DNA of 64,000 bases from Druceiella hillmani (Eukaryota; Arthropoda; Insecta; Lepidoptera; Hepialidae): contig JAYKKI010000037.1 of the NCBI GenBank assembly GCA_039881145.1, positions 18,045,001-18,109,000 of the forward strand, read 5' to 3'. Within the stretch, counting starts at the first letter, position 1. Each line of letters begins with the position of its first letter. Below, one piece after another: positions 1 to 10,460 of this stretch. A program made the position numbers and the translations under genes. The notes under the pieces were generated by a model. That model had not been told where the DNA came from, made no database searches, and was given only the letters and a program-made list of their open reading frames with translations.

Positions 1-674
1 TTCATAGTGCGTGGGTGTATATTGTTATTCCCTTTTTCCCCCTGTTATACCCTTTTCCCCTCTCTAGTTTCCTGCAAATATTTTAATTCCACGGCTACTG
101 CCAGAGAAAACCTGGACAACACATTTCATTAGCAAGTACGTGCAAATATGATTTATTTTTTTTACGATATTTAGCTTCACGTATTTCAAAACGCCTAGAA
201 GTTATATTAATTTAAAATATCACACTCAGCCAATATCAGCAAATGTGATAATATAATTTTCTCGTTGAAAATGATATCCGTCATTTTCTATGCGGAACTG
301 AATATCCGATTTCTCTTACAGCAATGCTTTTTCTATATGAAAAATATAAACGCATTATGAGCAACATAAAGTCAATAATATTTTACTTCTCTGAGAATTA
401 AGAAAGATATCATTATAAAGAAAAAGAAAGCTCACACAAAGAGGTATCAAAGCCGTTTAAAAAGATTTGTTTACATTCATAGGCCAATTTGACCATGTTT
501 CTTTACATTCAGCATTGCGTCACTTTTATAAACTATATAAAATGCGATTTAACAAGAAAACGAAAAGTCACTGAAAGGTAGGAATTAATTGGCATTTTGT
601 ATTACTCTCTCACTTTAATGTATATTGTATGTAATTTTCGCTTTATCATCATTTAGTATTCATAATTCACAATC
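1..674. other. AT-rich stretch, nothing recognised
   Basis: No open frame above 60 codons and no sequence shared with other parts of the window. A pyrimidine-rich patch lies at about 30-70. Confidence 0.6.
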
Positions 675-804
675 ATGTAGAAATTCATTATTCACAATTA
701 AATTAAACTAGTGATGTAGTAATATTTCTACTTTCTTTAAAGTCTTTAACACGACCTAGGTTTCGTTGTATTACAACATCTTCAGGTGGACTATTAGCAA
801 AGAT
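675..804 (-). repeat. Dispersed hammerhead-like repeat, copy 1
   Basis: One of seven copies of a repeat of about 110-140 bp found in this window. Read on the minus strand it runs from TTTGCTAATAG through CACCTGAAGATG, the short hairpin GTTGT-AAT-ACAAC, CGAAACCTAGGTCGTG, a purine-rich AAAGAAAGTAGAAAT block and a CACTAGTTTAATTTAATTGTGAATAATG tail read in pieces. The hairpin and the CGAAAC box are intact in this copy. It sits 70 bp before a transposase fragment, but no matching opposite end is found beyond that fragment, so the two need not belong to one element. Confidence 0.8.
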
Positions 805-875
805 ATGCAATCCTCCCTCCGCACTCCGCGCTTCGCACTTCTAGCCAATTACTTCCAAAGAAAAAAAAACATTAT

Positions 876-1256
876 TTGAGGGCACAAACTTCACGTGAGT
901 ATTTTGACAGTGGGAGAACTATTTCTGATTTCCATAGAGATAAGGTGAATCAGGGTAAACGAGATGGTCGTAATTATGGAAATTATATAATGTATCCACG
1001 CATATTTTTTGGCGAATTTAACTTGAATTTCTTTGTGCCAAAGAAAGACAGGTGTGACCTTTATATGGCTTATGAAAAGTCTCATCTTGTAGGCAAAACT
1101 TAAGAAAATATGTGGTGAACTTATAATAAAAAAACAATTATTAAGGAAAAAAAAGGATAAGGAAGCTCTTAAGATAATCAAAAACTTGATCGTAGCGGTA
1201 TACGACTTACAGGCTATGTTGTAGTTGCCTTGTGGCGAGGTTTTTTGTTTTAAGAG
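876..1256 (+). pseudogene. Decayed DNA-transposon transposase fragment (same family as 49.4 kb element)
   Basis: A frame at 876-1103 reads SREYFDSGRTIS and then NFFVPKKDRCDLYMAYE. These align with KKYLDNNLTFT and GFFIPKKDQCDVYTAHK of the transposase pseudogene at 50.5-50.8 kb. After a stop and a one-base frame change, 1189-1250 reads AVYDLQAML, stop, LPCGEVFCF. This matches the segment of the relative carrying TFDFQNIL, whose Asp I take as the first RNase-H-like catalytic residue. The match ends at a (TA)n tract where the Y/FKRKLS block should follow. The first codon of the frame is TTG, so 876 is not a true start. This is a broken, probably ancient piece of an insect transposase, with several residues unlike the 49-kb copy, so it is a different lineage of the same family. 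No terminal repeat like that of the 49-kb element flanks it. Confidence 0.75.
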
Positions 1257-1257
1257 T

Positions 1258-1260
<3 letters not shown>

Positions 1261-1328
<68 letters not shown>
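1261..1328. repeat. (AT)n microsatellite
   Basis: Thirty-four uninterrupted AT units. It abuts the broken end of the transposase fragment upstream. Confidence 0.98.
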
Positions 1329-1331
<3 letters not shown>

Positions 1332-2347
1332 GAAAAATTTCGCTAAAAATTAATTGACAGACTGTTTTGCAAAATTTGGGAATTAAAGAATAAGAAATTA
1401 TATTGAAATAAGTATAGCAGAAATTAGGAGCAAAAAACGGATTTTGTACAAGGCAAATATGAAATTAGAGTTCACATTTATTATATACATATGCATGTAT
1501 TATGGGAAACTACTAGATTACAGGTCTTGACCTTCTTAGTAGATATATAGTTATTACGATAATACGTTTTAGTGCGCCGGTAAGCAGATTTATTTACTAA
1601 AGGTAAATAACTTAAATGCAATTTCTAATAACAAACAACGTAACTACTTCATACGCGATGGTTATATTTGGTAAACGAAATTTGTAGACTTATGTTTAAT
1701 AGTCATAATATCTTTTGTTTTCTTTTTAGTATTTTATATTATTAAACTTGTATACATAATTGAGAAATACAAATTTCACAGTTATGGAATTTTTAAGAAA
1801 TAAAAAATAAATTAACTCTTAATCACTTTTTTCAATAGAACAAAAGCAAAAAAAAAGGTTTTTCTCCAAATTTCTCATTAATTAGATGCGATGCTTAACG
1901 TAAGTAGAGCAAAATAGCTATTTAATTTTCTGAAAGTTAAAATAACTGTTTGAAGTTAAATTAATATATTGGTATTAAATAAAAAGATAGAAAGGATATA
2001 TAAGATAAAGGCAAACAAGATTGAAACAACGACGTCAAATACTATAGTAATGTATAAATATAAAAGGAACATTTGATCGTGAAGAAATATGGGATGAGTT
2101 AAATTGGTATATATGTGATATAATATCAGGTTATCATATATTGGCGTCTAAGTTAATATATATGATATGTTATCATACATATTATCTTCAACGCCAATAT
2201 TGCGATGTAGCTGATATATTAAATTTCTTACAAACCTGACATTCGGAATAGTGGAGAAGTTTTTCTCTTTATATATTTGTTACTTTAGTAGGGAATTCAA
2301 TAATTTTCTACAGCAATAGGTAACTCATGCGAATTTAGTAGTAGTCC

Positions 2348-2349
<2 letters not shown>
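1329..2349. other. AT-rich stretch with one imperfect inverted repeat
   Basis: No coding support. At 2131-2207 there is an imperfect palindrome: ATATTGGCGT (2138-2147) is mirrored by ACGCCAATAT (2191-2200), with further AT-rich pairing between them. Confidence 0.5.

Positions 2350-2381
<32 letters not shown>
2350..2381. repeat. (TA)n microsatellite
   Basis: Sixteen TA units, followed by a run of T. Confidence 0.97.
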
Positions 2382-2385
<4 letters not shown>

Positions 2386-3066
2386 TTTTTTTTTTTAATA
2401 ACTTTACTGTCCTTTAACATTTTGTTTTTTCATTGGACTATTTTCATCTCGTCTTGTTTCTAAGAAAAGTTTTTTAAATGTCTTTTTTTTGTTTGTATAG
2501 CCTGGTTTAGTTATTTTTCAGGCTTTATTGAACGTTTTATGTGTGATTACATTTTTAATTTTTCATTATTAACTCTAGACGCCATGAGTTGCATTGGAAT
2601 AAACCGTCTTCTTAGCACAATGGCTTAGTAAGCTTACAAGGACTTAGGTGACCAAAGCGGAAGTCTGTATCCTTATAGTTCATAGGAGTTTTTAATGCGA
2701 AAAGACTTTATGTATACCAACGAATTTAACGTAATTTGTGAGCATAAGTTAATTTATAATGCAATTATTGTTATATTTTTTGTGAAAAAACCCAATTTAT
2801 ATTCTTGTATTCTTGTCAGTTCTAAGAAAATTTAGTTAATATGAGTAATCAAATAAACAATATAAAAAATTTAAATATGCAGGATGATAGAGAGATCTAC
2901 GGTTGTACATCTATTAAAACACTTTAAATCTATTTTTCAATTAATTAGGTTTAGGAGCTAATGGTACCGAAAATGTTTCCGGTATTTTGTATAGGTTCTA
3001 TATGCAATTAAATATATATTCTTACTAGGATCTTATTCCAGAAAACCAAATAACAAATCGATGTTT
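2382..3066. other. AT-rich stretch, possible SINE-like word only
   Basis: No open frame. At about 2618-2665 a more balanced segment contains ATGGCTTAGTAAG, loosely like a tRNA A box. No B box or tail was found, so it is not called as a SINE. Confidence 0.4.
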
Positions 3067-3520
3067 TCAATTAATTCCAAAGGGGGTATTTTGTTGTATA
3101 TTTTGTTTTATATGAAAAATGCATAATGTTATAGTGTATTTTGTGCCGCCATTTGAAATAGGCGGAACATTATAATAAATGTTAATTAGGGGTGGTTGAG
3201 TGAAATCATAACCCTTGTAAGAGGTGAGCCGTATATGCTCACTCATCCAGTGGTCAGCTGAGACTAACATGACGACTGATGCTAATAGAATTAAAATTGA
3301 AAATACAAAAATTCTTTGTCTTTTTGCTCTATTATTGTAAACAATAATATATTAATTTGACTGTAAAAGTAAAAATGTCATCACTTCTTCTTGTAGGACA
3401 TTTGATTTCACGTACTTCGAATTCTCGGCAATAATTTCTTCGTGAAAGCGGTATTTTAACCTTAATGACGCAACCTTCATCTTTTTTAGGAAAATAATTT
3501 GCAAATTTATTTATATTCAC
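3067..3520 (-). other. Two unrecognised minus-strand open frames
   Basis: Frames of 62 codons (3332-3520) and 67 codons (3067-3270) follow each other on the minus strand. They are less AT-driven than the flanks, with stretches such as GYDFTQPPLINIYYN and FANYFPKKDEGCVIKVKIP. I recognise no family and see no convincing splice pair joining them. They may be a decayed exon, a transposon scrap or chance. Confidence 0.25.
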
Positions 3521-4184
3521 AAAGGATATTTTAAAATATATTAAAAGTAAGTACTTGTAATTCTCTTACTTTATATTTTCAGTGTCTTTCTCATTCGATG
3601 TTTATTTTAAGTGTGGTCAATTTTTTTGAGGTTTTTTTCCCTTTTTAGTATTTATAATATCTTGTAATGGGTAAAATATTAAATAATATCTTTTTTATTG
3701 ATATTGAAACAGACATTCGCGTAATTTAATGAATATTAATAGATCTCTAAAAATATCCCTATGTATACACTTTTACCACAAACGTAACTAAAGATATGTT
3801 AATAATATTACCCGCTTTTGACTTCATCGTAGTCAGTGCGTACGGTTGTACATTTATTTACTTTTCTACCTACCTATTAGCATTGTTATTACTTTGTGTC
3901 ATTATACAATAATATCTGCACATGCTTGCCTGCCTTCCAACTGGTATCTTAGGTTCATGGTTTTTCACATTATAATTATTTACATATTTATCTTACTTGC
4001 TTCATGTTTTTGTATATACCTGTACATATTAACTTACCTATCTTCCTGCTAAAATATTATTTACTTCATACCTTTGTCAGTAACTGTGCTCAAACACTTG
4101 TCTATGTACATTGTTATTTTCTTGCTTATGCCGGTCAAACATGTTTGTTCTTTGAACAGTATTAAATAAATTATATGAATTTAC
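3521..4184. other. AT-rich stretch, nothing recognised
   Basis: It contains one hydrophobic 68-codon frame (3846-4052) whose composition (Ile, Leu, Tyr, Phe) is what random AT-rich DNA gives. Confidence 0.5.
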
Positions 4185-4640
4185 TCGTTACCGTTGAGAA
4201 ATGACCTTCTTATAGCTTCACCTGTTATCAATTCACGCATCAGATAAATCAAACTAACCCAAATCCCACGAACTTACTTCACTCCATTGAGAAGTTCCCG
4301 TTATTAATTTCCGGACTCACCATCACATCTTTACCACTATTTGCGACCAAAAGACCTTTCAAGATAAGTCAAATAAACATAAATTTTGAAATTTACTCCT
4401 CACCACTGAGAAGTTTTTATCAGTATCTTCCAGCTCCGTCTTCAGATACTACTTGCGATTTAAAGACCCCTTAGGAGAGTAAATCGATCATGAAAACGGT
4501 AAATTTATTCCTGAAAATTTAGAAGTTCATCACCACTTTCTAGCTTCATCATCAAATCATGGCCATCGTTTATCACATTAGTATTGATAAGGAGATCTCG
4601 AATTAAGTTAAACTTAATCTCATATTTTCCAAAAGAGTTT
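4185..4640. repeat. Diverged minisatellite, about 115-bp units
   Basis: Four degenerate units share the order TTTACT, a CACC/TCCATTGAGAAGTT word, a pyrimidine-rich CTTCC, CATCATCA, then GCGAC..AAAGACC and AAATAAACAT. Anchor words (GAGAAG or similar) sit near 4196, 4289, 4408 and 4520. Units differ by many substitutions and small gaps. The same word order recurs in the array at 60.2-60.9 kb. Confidence 0.65.
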
Positions 4641-6099
4641 TGTACTTTCATCCGTTGAGGTAATACTCACGTTATTGATTCGGGATTAAATTAATGAATA
4701 CGTCGAAGTATGCCATATAATCGTGTTTACGTTATATAACGGTTGTATATTCTCTTAATTATAAATAAAACTTTGAGGTCTATGATAGGCAAACCAGAAA
4801 ATACATTATAAAGACAAAGGCAACGTGTAAATAACTTGCTTTGTTTAAAGCAAGCTCACGACCCGTGTGGCAGTGATAATTAATAGACCTTATCCGGCCT
4901 AGAATTTAGCTGTTACTCAGTATTATTTACATTCGTAATAAATAAAAATAAATAAATAAAAACATAACGACTTTTACAGAACCGTTCAATTTGCTCTACT
5001 ATAATTTAAATAAAATGAGACAGCAATGTAACAGAATGGTTATTTTCATATTCATTATAATTAAAATAGAATAAAATGCGTCACTCAGACTCTGTTAACA
5101 ACCTCGTTTGTGCACATTAGCAGATTTCTGGTCCATGTGAGCTGCAAATATCGTTACATTAGCGGAATTATAGATTTCATATATTTAAGAACTAGTTTTA
5201 ACGTATTATAGTAGTTAATAGATATTTTATTTCAGTTGTTAGGCTAAATTGATTCAATAATCATGCTTATCGTGAAAAAATATTTAATACTATTTTTTTG
5301 TATTTATTTTATTTTTTTTGTAATATGAGAGTGTTGAATCAAACATAAATTTAAAAAAAACATAATTTTTGCATTATTTATTTAATGCAGAAAAGCGAAT
5401 TTTACAATATATTCTGGTACGAAAAGTTAAACATTAAGATATGATCAAAGTATTTATTTTTATTCTAATAACCAATTAATAAATTGTCCCCTTTTTTAAA
5501 TAAAGGGACTGACTTTGATGTGGACTCATATCGATAAAACCTTCTCAAACATAAATTGGTCAATTAATAATCAGCACATCGTTTTTTTTATATCGGTTTA
5601 AAACTAATATTAATTTGTTTTTTGGCAAACATAATATACATGCATGACCATATATGGTACAGGTATAATTGTTCACAAATACATCCAATCATTTGAAGTG
5701 GATTTACAAAAATTAGAAAAAAGTCAGTCAATTGACATTAAAATCAAAATTAAAGTAAGGCTTTGAATATAATTAAAACTCTTAGCTGTTTTTGTTAGTT
5801 TAATCTTATGAAAAATGAACAAAACTTTATGTGAAAGAAAACACTTGCCTTGAAATTATAAAACAATATCTAAAAAAAAAGACGTTATGTTAAATGTCTT
5901 TTTATCTGTTCTACCAGGAATAACGGCTGTGAAATGAAATTTCCCTATGGCATATTTTTTCATTTTTCTTGGCGGATATAAATCAATTGGAAGATATCAG
6001 CAGCGATGGAAAACAAAAGTATTCAAAGTGAATTAATTTTTTTACAAAAAATATATATCAATACTACAATTGATAGTTTTTACATATATTAACGATATA
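4641..6099. other. AT-rich stretch with one short shared motif
   Basis: At 4819-4873 the words GGCAACGTGTAAATA..CTTG and GCTCACGACCCGTGTGGCA occur. A similar pair in the same order lies at 13511-13560. Otherwise nothing is recognised. Confidence 0.4.
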
Positions 6100-6445
6100 T
6101 AGGCTCTGCTAATAAGTTTTTAACCACGAGTTACTGTCAACAATTTTTATTAAACAATTGATATGTTACACTAAATTCGATTTAAGTATGCACCATTATA
6201 TTACTTGTCGCCATTTAGTTGGGAGTGACAACATGCATATCTTGTAAAACTGCAGTGACTTTGATTCAAAAAACTGTGCGAGGTCGCTTTGGAGATCTTC
6301 TTTATAGTCGATTTTTTTTCACGTAAGTGGTTACTTAGGACCCTGAATAAACGGTAATCAGAGGGCGCAATGTTCAGCGAATACGGTGGTTGAGTGAGAC
6401 CCCAGTCGAACAACTTTAACATAGGTATATTTAGCAACATTTAGA
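6100..6445 (-). pseudogene. Mariner transposase 3' end with terminal repeat
   Basis: On the minus strand, 6440-6201 begins inside a mariner-type transposase catalytic domain. It shows QPPYSLNIAPSDYRLF, matching the family block around the third catalytic Asp (P-PYSPDLAPSDYHLF), then LSNHLREKK. A frameshift near 6280 moves the rest to the next frame, where FFESKSLQFYKICMLS then LPTKWRQVI ends at a stop, as in the usual C-terminal LP-RWQKVI. The far edge begins TAGGCTCTGCTAATAAGT at 6100, which resembles a mariner terminal repeat starting at a TA target dinucleotide. The 5' two thirds, with the first two catalytic Asp, are missing. Confidence 0.85.
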
Positions 6446-6912
6446 GAGATTATAGATTATAGAAAGAAACAGTAATGGAAATAAGTGCGTAAAAATAGTA
6501 AATAAAAAATAATAAGGACATGAAATATTTCTTGAGATTTTTTTTAGCGGTATAAAATAAATAAACGAGGAAAATAAGTCTGTTCACCAAATTCGTGGAT
6601 TGTTCCATAATTTATGTATATTTGCAATTTACAAAAAAGATTATGCCATCAAAAATTTATAAAAATATTATGCTAAGAGTCTTATTTGATAATGAAACTT
6701 TCGTCAAAAATGTAGGGTTTTGATGAAGATTATGAAGAGACGTATTTCAAATATGTTATTTTAAGATTACCTACCAATTTTTACTTTGGTGTTTAATTGT
6801 ATATTATGTGAGAAGACTTTTTTAAACTTTCGCGATTCGAACACATATTTTATTTGATTTGAATCGGGTTTTTTTGCGGTAATTATCTATTTAATGAGTA
6901 AACCTAGATATA
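6446..6912. other. AT-rich stretch, nothing recognised
   Basis: No open frame and no repeat shared with the rest of the window. Confidence 0.5.
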
Positions 6913-7013
6913 ATAAACTAAGTACTCACTATGTCCCGATGTTTCAGACTGGTTGCACAGCCTGTGGTCACGGGAAGACTCGACCGTCGGGACATAGTGA
7001 GTACTTAGTTTAT
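6913..7013. repeat. Perfect 27-bp inverted repeat around a GC-richer core
   Basis: Arms 6913-6939 and 6987-7013 are exact reverse complements (ATAAACTAAGTACTCACT and so on to CCCGA). The 47-bp middle is much richer in G and C than the flanks and includes GTTGCACAGCCTGTGGTCAC. On the minus strand the core ends CTGAAACATCGGGACATAG, a word order that recalls the CGAAAC..GGGAC ends of Penelope-like repeats. No protein is encoded. It could be a small fold-back element or the joined ends of a retroelement. Confidence 0.9.
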
Positions 7014-10000
7014 AATACTTAATGAGTAAATAATTTCATCTACTTTTATAGCGCAGTTTCTTACAAGTGAACTTATTTATAGCAGAGTTAAGTTTAAATC
7101 GATAATCAAACTGATGAGACGATATGTAGGAAAAAATTTATTCAATTAAGATTTAGAATCTCCCTTTTAGTCTGCTCACATAAATGTTTTTGTTTTTTAC
7201 TTAATGATAATCTAAATTACAACTGCAATGAAAGCACGTAGTACATTACATTGTGTGGGTTACAAATTTTATTTATAGATTTAAAAAACCACGTATACGT
7301 AATTAGATTACAGTAAGATAAAGTGTTGCAAAAAAAATTAGTGTAACAAGAAAAAATAATTTGTTCATACATCGTACATTGCAACCCTACATTTGGTTTA
7401 TATTAAATTATGTTGTTTTGTACCTGATATTTGCAAAACAAGCTTATGATTTTAGCATTAAATTTATTTTGACATTAAAGTTTTGTACTTCAAAAGGGCA
7501 TTGAATCAGAAAATACAAGATAAATTATGTGCATCAAAATAACTACACGAGTTTAAGAAATTATTTTAACTCGTCGGACTGTATACTGTTATTAGTACAT
7601 CGTAATTAAATAATTTACTTGTGAATAAAATGTTATATACGGAATTTAATCCAAATTTTTAATAGTGAATTACGTTACTTCGTAATATATGATTCCACAA
7701 ACATATCAGCCGTCCTGTTATCAATCGTTTTATGTAAATAATCCTTGATTATTTAGTATTTAACAAATTTTTCTTCTGTTCTTTGAAATTATGAAAAATT
7801 AACTAATGCAGTACGACACTATAATATAAATTCAAATTATTTTGTAAACAAATCGTCTTAAAAGATAAGAAGGAATCGAAAAATGTGCCTAACATAGATT
7901 TCTTAAAAAGACGGATTTTTTCTTTCAGAAAATATATCCGTAAATTACAAAATTGATATACGTGCACATATATGTCAAAATGCTACAACCAGCAAAACGA
8001 TATTTCTCCCTATAGTGATATCTATCGCAAAATAAAGGGCAAGATATTTTAACGGTACCAACCAATTTTTCAATGAAAAATTTACTAGATAATCGATAGG
8101 TGTCTTTTATTTACACCATCTTTTATATGCGTTAAATTTTATGAAAAAAGGTTAAGAGTCGCGTATAAAACTTTTCTCGGTTAAATCAAAACAGATATTT
8201 ACGAAGTAAAAAGGAAAATCAAACAAACTGCTTTAACAAAATGTTTTAATTTTTGGTAAGAATATCAAATGTAGTTATTTTGACTAAAATGAAATTTAAT
8301 TTTAACAACTTAAACACATTCACATAAACACAATACATTCATATTCCCTCCATTTGCAATATTTAAAAATGATTTTACGTAAATGTATATCCTTTCCCGT
8401 TATTGAAAATATTTTGCCCTTAATGTGCTACCATTACTGTAGTGCTACCATTATTAGGTGAGAAAATAAACATCTAGGTGAAAAGAATGAGGTGAAAAAG
8501 TAAACATCTAACATAACAGATACATTTTTTACTTAATAATAAAATATCATTATCGTGCTAACTAGATAACGAGCACAGACGCTAATTTGGCGTCGTTCAA
8601 CTAACCGAATAAGCAGTTTTTACAGGCACCACAAGTGGTCAAAATCGTTTAACTGAATAAATGGATCGTATCAAGGAAACAAGGAAAAAGAAAAATAAAT
8701 ATGTTCACATTTGCTGTTACGCTCTACCTATTTTTCAGTTAAGCGTTTTGTTTTATTTACTGCAAATAACGTTGGTAAAATAAGGTTAATTTTAATTTCT
8801 TGTGTAACTCTTTTTTAAGCCCTTATCGAAAAGGGATAAATACTAATTCATATTAAAATTTAAGAAAATTTTTGGTTTGTGTTTTTAGGCAATAGAATTA
8901 AGACTATCATGCCTAATAATTAAAGTAAATTGTTAAGGTATCTCCTCTATTATTATCTTCAAAAGACGCACATTCCAGATTTTATGGGATATTTATGACA
9001 TTTGACATATTACTTTGCTTTGTTCAAAACTATGTCGTTATATCTTAAATTAATTACCGTTAAATTAATGAGAAAGTTATTGGTTTAAACAAAACAGTGA
9101 TTACGCCATCTAAAGACTCTTTTTAAAAGTTTTTTTATTTCATAAAGAACAGCTCGTTTTTTTCTGAAATGAAAACTAGCCCATATATAATTCTTGACAT
9201 ATTCCTGAAATGTGTAAGGAAAATTTTGTTACATATAATTCAATTAAATCTGATATTGAGTGCCCCCGGTAGTTAAACGAAAATAAATTTTATGTTTTCA
9301 TTGTCATGTACCCCTTTTCTTATGCGTATTTGTAACTGTCTATATAAATATCTAATCCTGATGCATAGCTGCATTTTAGTGTAACCTGCTACTGTAATAT
9401 TTTTTAAATCAACAAAATTATTTAATCGTTTATCCAACCAATTTTATCTGATAGATAAAAGAAGTTATTTTCCATCGAGTACGGGGAAAATAAGTTGAAT
9501 TTTTAAGAAACAGCGCAAAGAAGAATAGTTATTATTAAAATTGTTTGTCTAGTATAATTACATTTTACATAAGTATCTTTTAAGATTTAACTTTTTTATT
9601 TCGCTCTTTACAGTCACGAGTTACGTAAGAAAATAATAAAAAGCATGTAAAAATAGAAGAAATGATATGACTTTTTCAATTCGTAAGTAATTTTGTTTAT
9701 GACATAAACTTTGTAGTTTTATGACATAAGCTTTTTGACATAAGCGTATTATTTTCTCTTTAGAAAGATTTAATTTTTTGCTGCGCAGAAAAATAACGTG
9801 TTAGATGACTAAGTGTTCGAATAACTACGAAAGAAGAAAGATCTTGTAATAGATATTTTTTATGATTATATACTCCGAATAAATAAATTTTCTTGAGTAT
9901 ATATCGATGCCATATTTTTCTCAAAGAAAAAAGAGCAATAAATGGGTCTAAATCAAACCGTTATTTAAAAAAAAACATGAATTGGAAAATTTTCAAAAAT

Positions 10001-10188
10001 AAACAACCCAGCTATCTTAAAAAATGCTAAGTGTATTTTTTAAATATCGATAATTATAAATAAATAAAAATTGTAAATAAAATTCAAATGAAGAAAGGAA
10101 TACTTTTTAGAAACAATTACAAAAACTAATCTATATCTATTCTTTTTTTAGAAGTATAGCTGTCGTCTAAATTAATTAAAAGGAAATT
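7014..10188. other. Long AT-rich stretch, nothing recognised
   Basis: I see no transposase or reverse transcriptase motif, no tandem array and no open frame above 60 codons in these 3.2 kb. Confidence 0.5.
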
Positions 10189-10329
10189 TTGAATATATTT
10201 GGCATTAATTTTGTAGAAATTCATTATTCATAATTAAATGAAACTACGTGATGCAGTATTATTTCTACTTTCTTTAAGTTCTTTACCACGACCTAGGTCT
10301 CGTTGTATTACAACATCTAGCAAAGAATG
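10189..10329 (-). repeat. Dispersed hammerhead-like repeat, copy 2 (left arm of fold-back)
   Basis: Minus-strand copy, extending outward to TTGAATATATTTGGC. This shows that the full repeat has a tail of about 40 bp beyond the ATTAAATG word. Its GAAA box reads GAGA, and the CACCTGA segment is deleted at the inner end, so the ribozyme-like core is broken. Confidence 0.8.
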
Positions 10330-10357
10330 CTAATATCCTACCTTGCTAATATCCTAA

Positions 10358-10460
10358 TTCTTTGTTAATACCCTACCTGAAGATGTTGTAATACAAAACC
10401 TAGGTCGTGGTAAAGAACTTAAAGAAAGTAGAAATAATACTACATCACGTAGTTTCATTT
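10358..10460 (+). repeat. Dispersed hammerhead-like repeat, copy 3 (right arm of fold-back)
   Basis: Plus-strand copy facing copy 2 across a 28-bp spacer. CTGAAGATG and GTTGT-AAT-ACAA are kept, but the CG and one A of CGAAAC are lost. The right edge diverges after CATTTCATTATGG. Confidence 0.8.

Noticed and set aside
891..1181. 96-codon minus-strand frame
   Set aside because: It lies antisense to the transposase fragment, which has homology support on the plus strand.
675..1256. One element made of the 675-804 repeat as terminus plus the 876-1256 transposase
   Set aside because: The related complete element at 49396 has quite different ends (CGACGGC..). The repeat also occurs six more times without transposase and has a 5'-truncated copy, so adjacency here is probably coincidence.
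2605..2670. A-box-like ATGGCTTAGTAAG, possible SINE
   Set aside because: No B box and no repeat copy. A single degenerate word is not enough.
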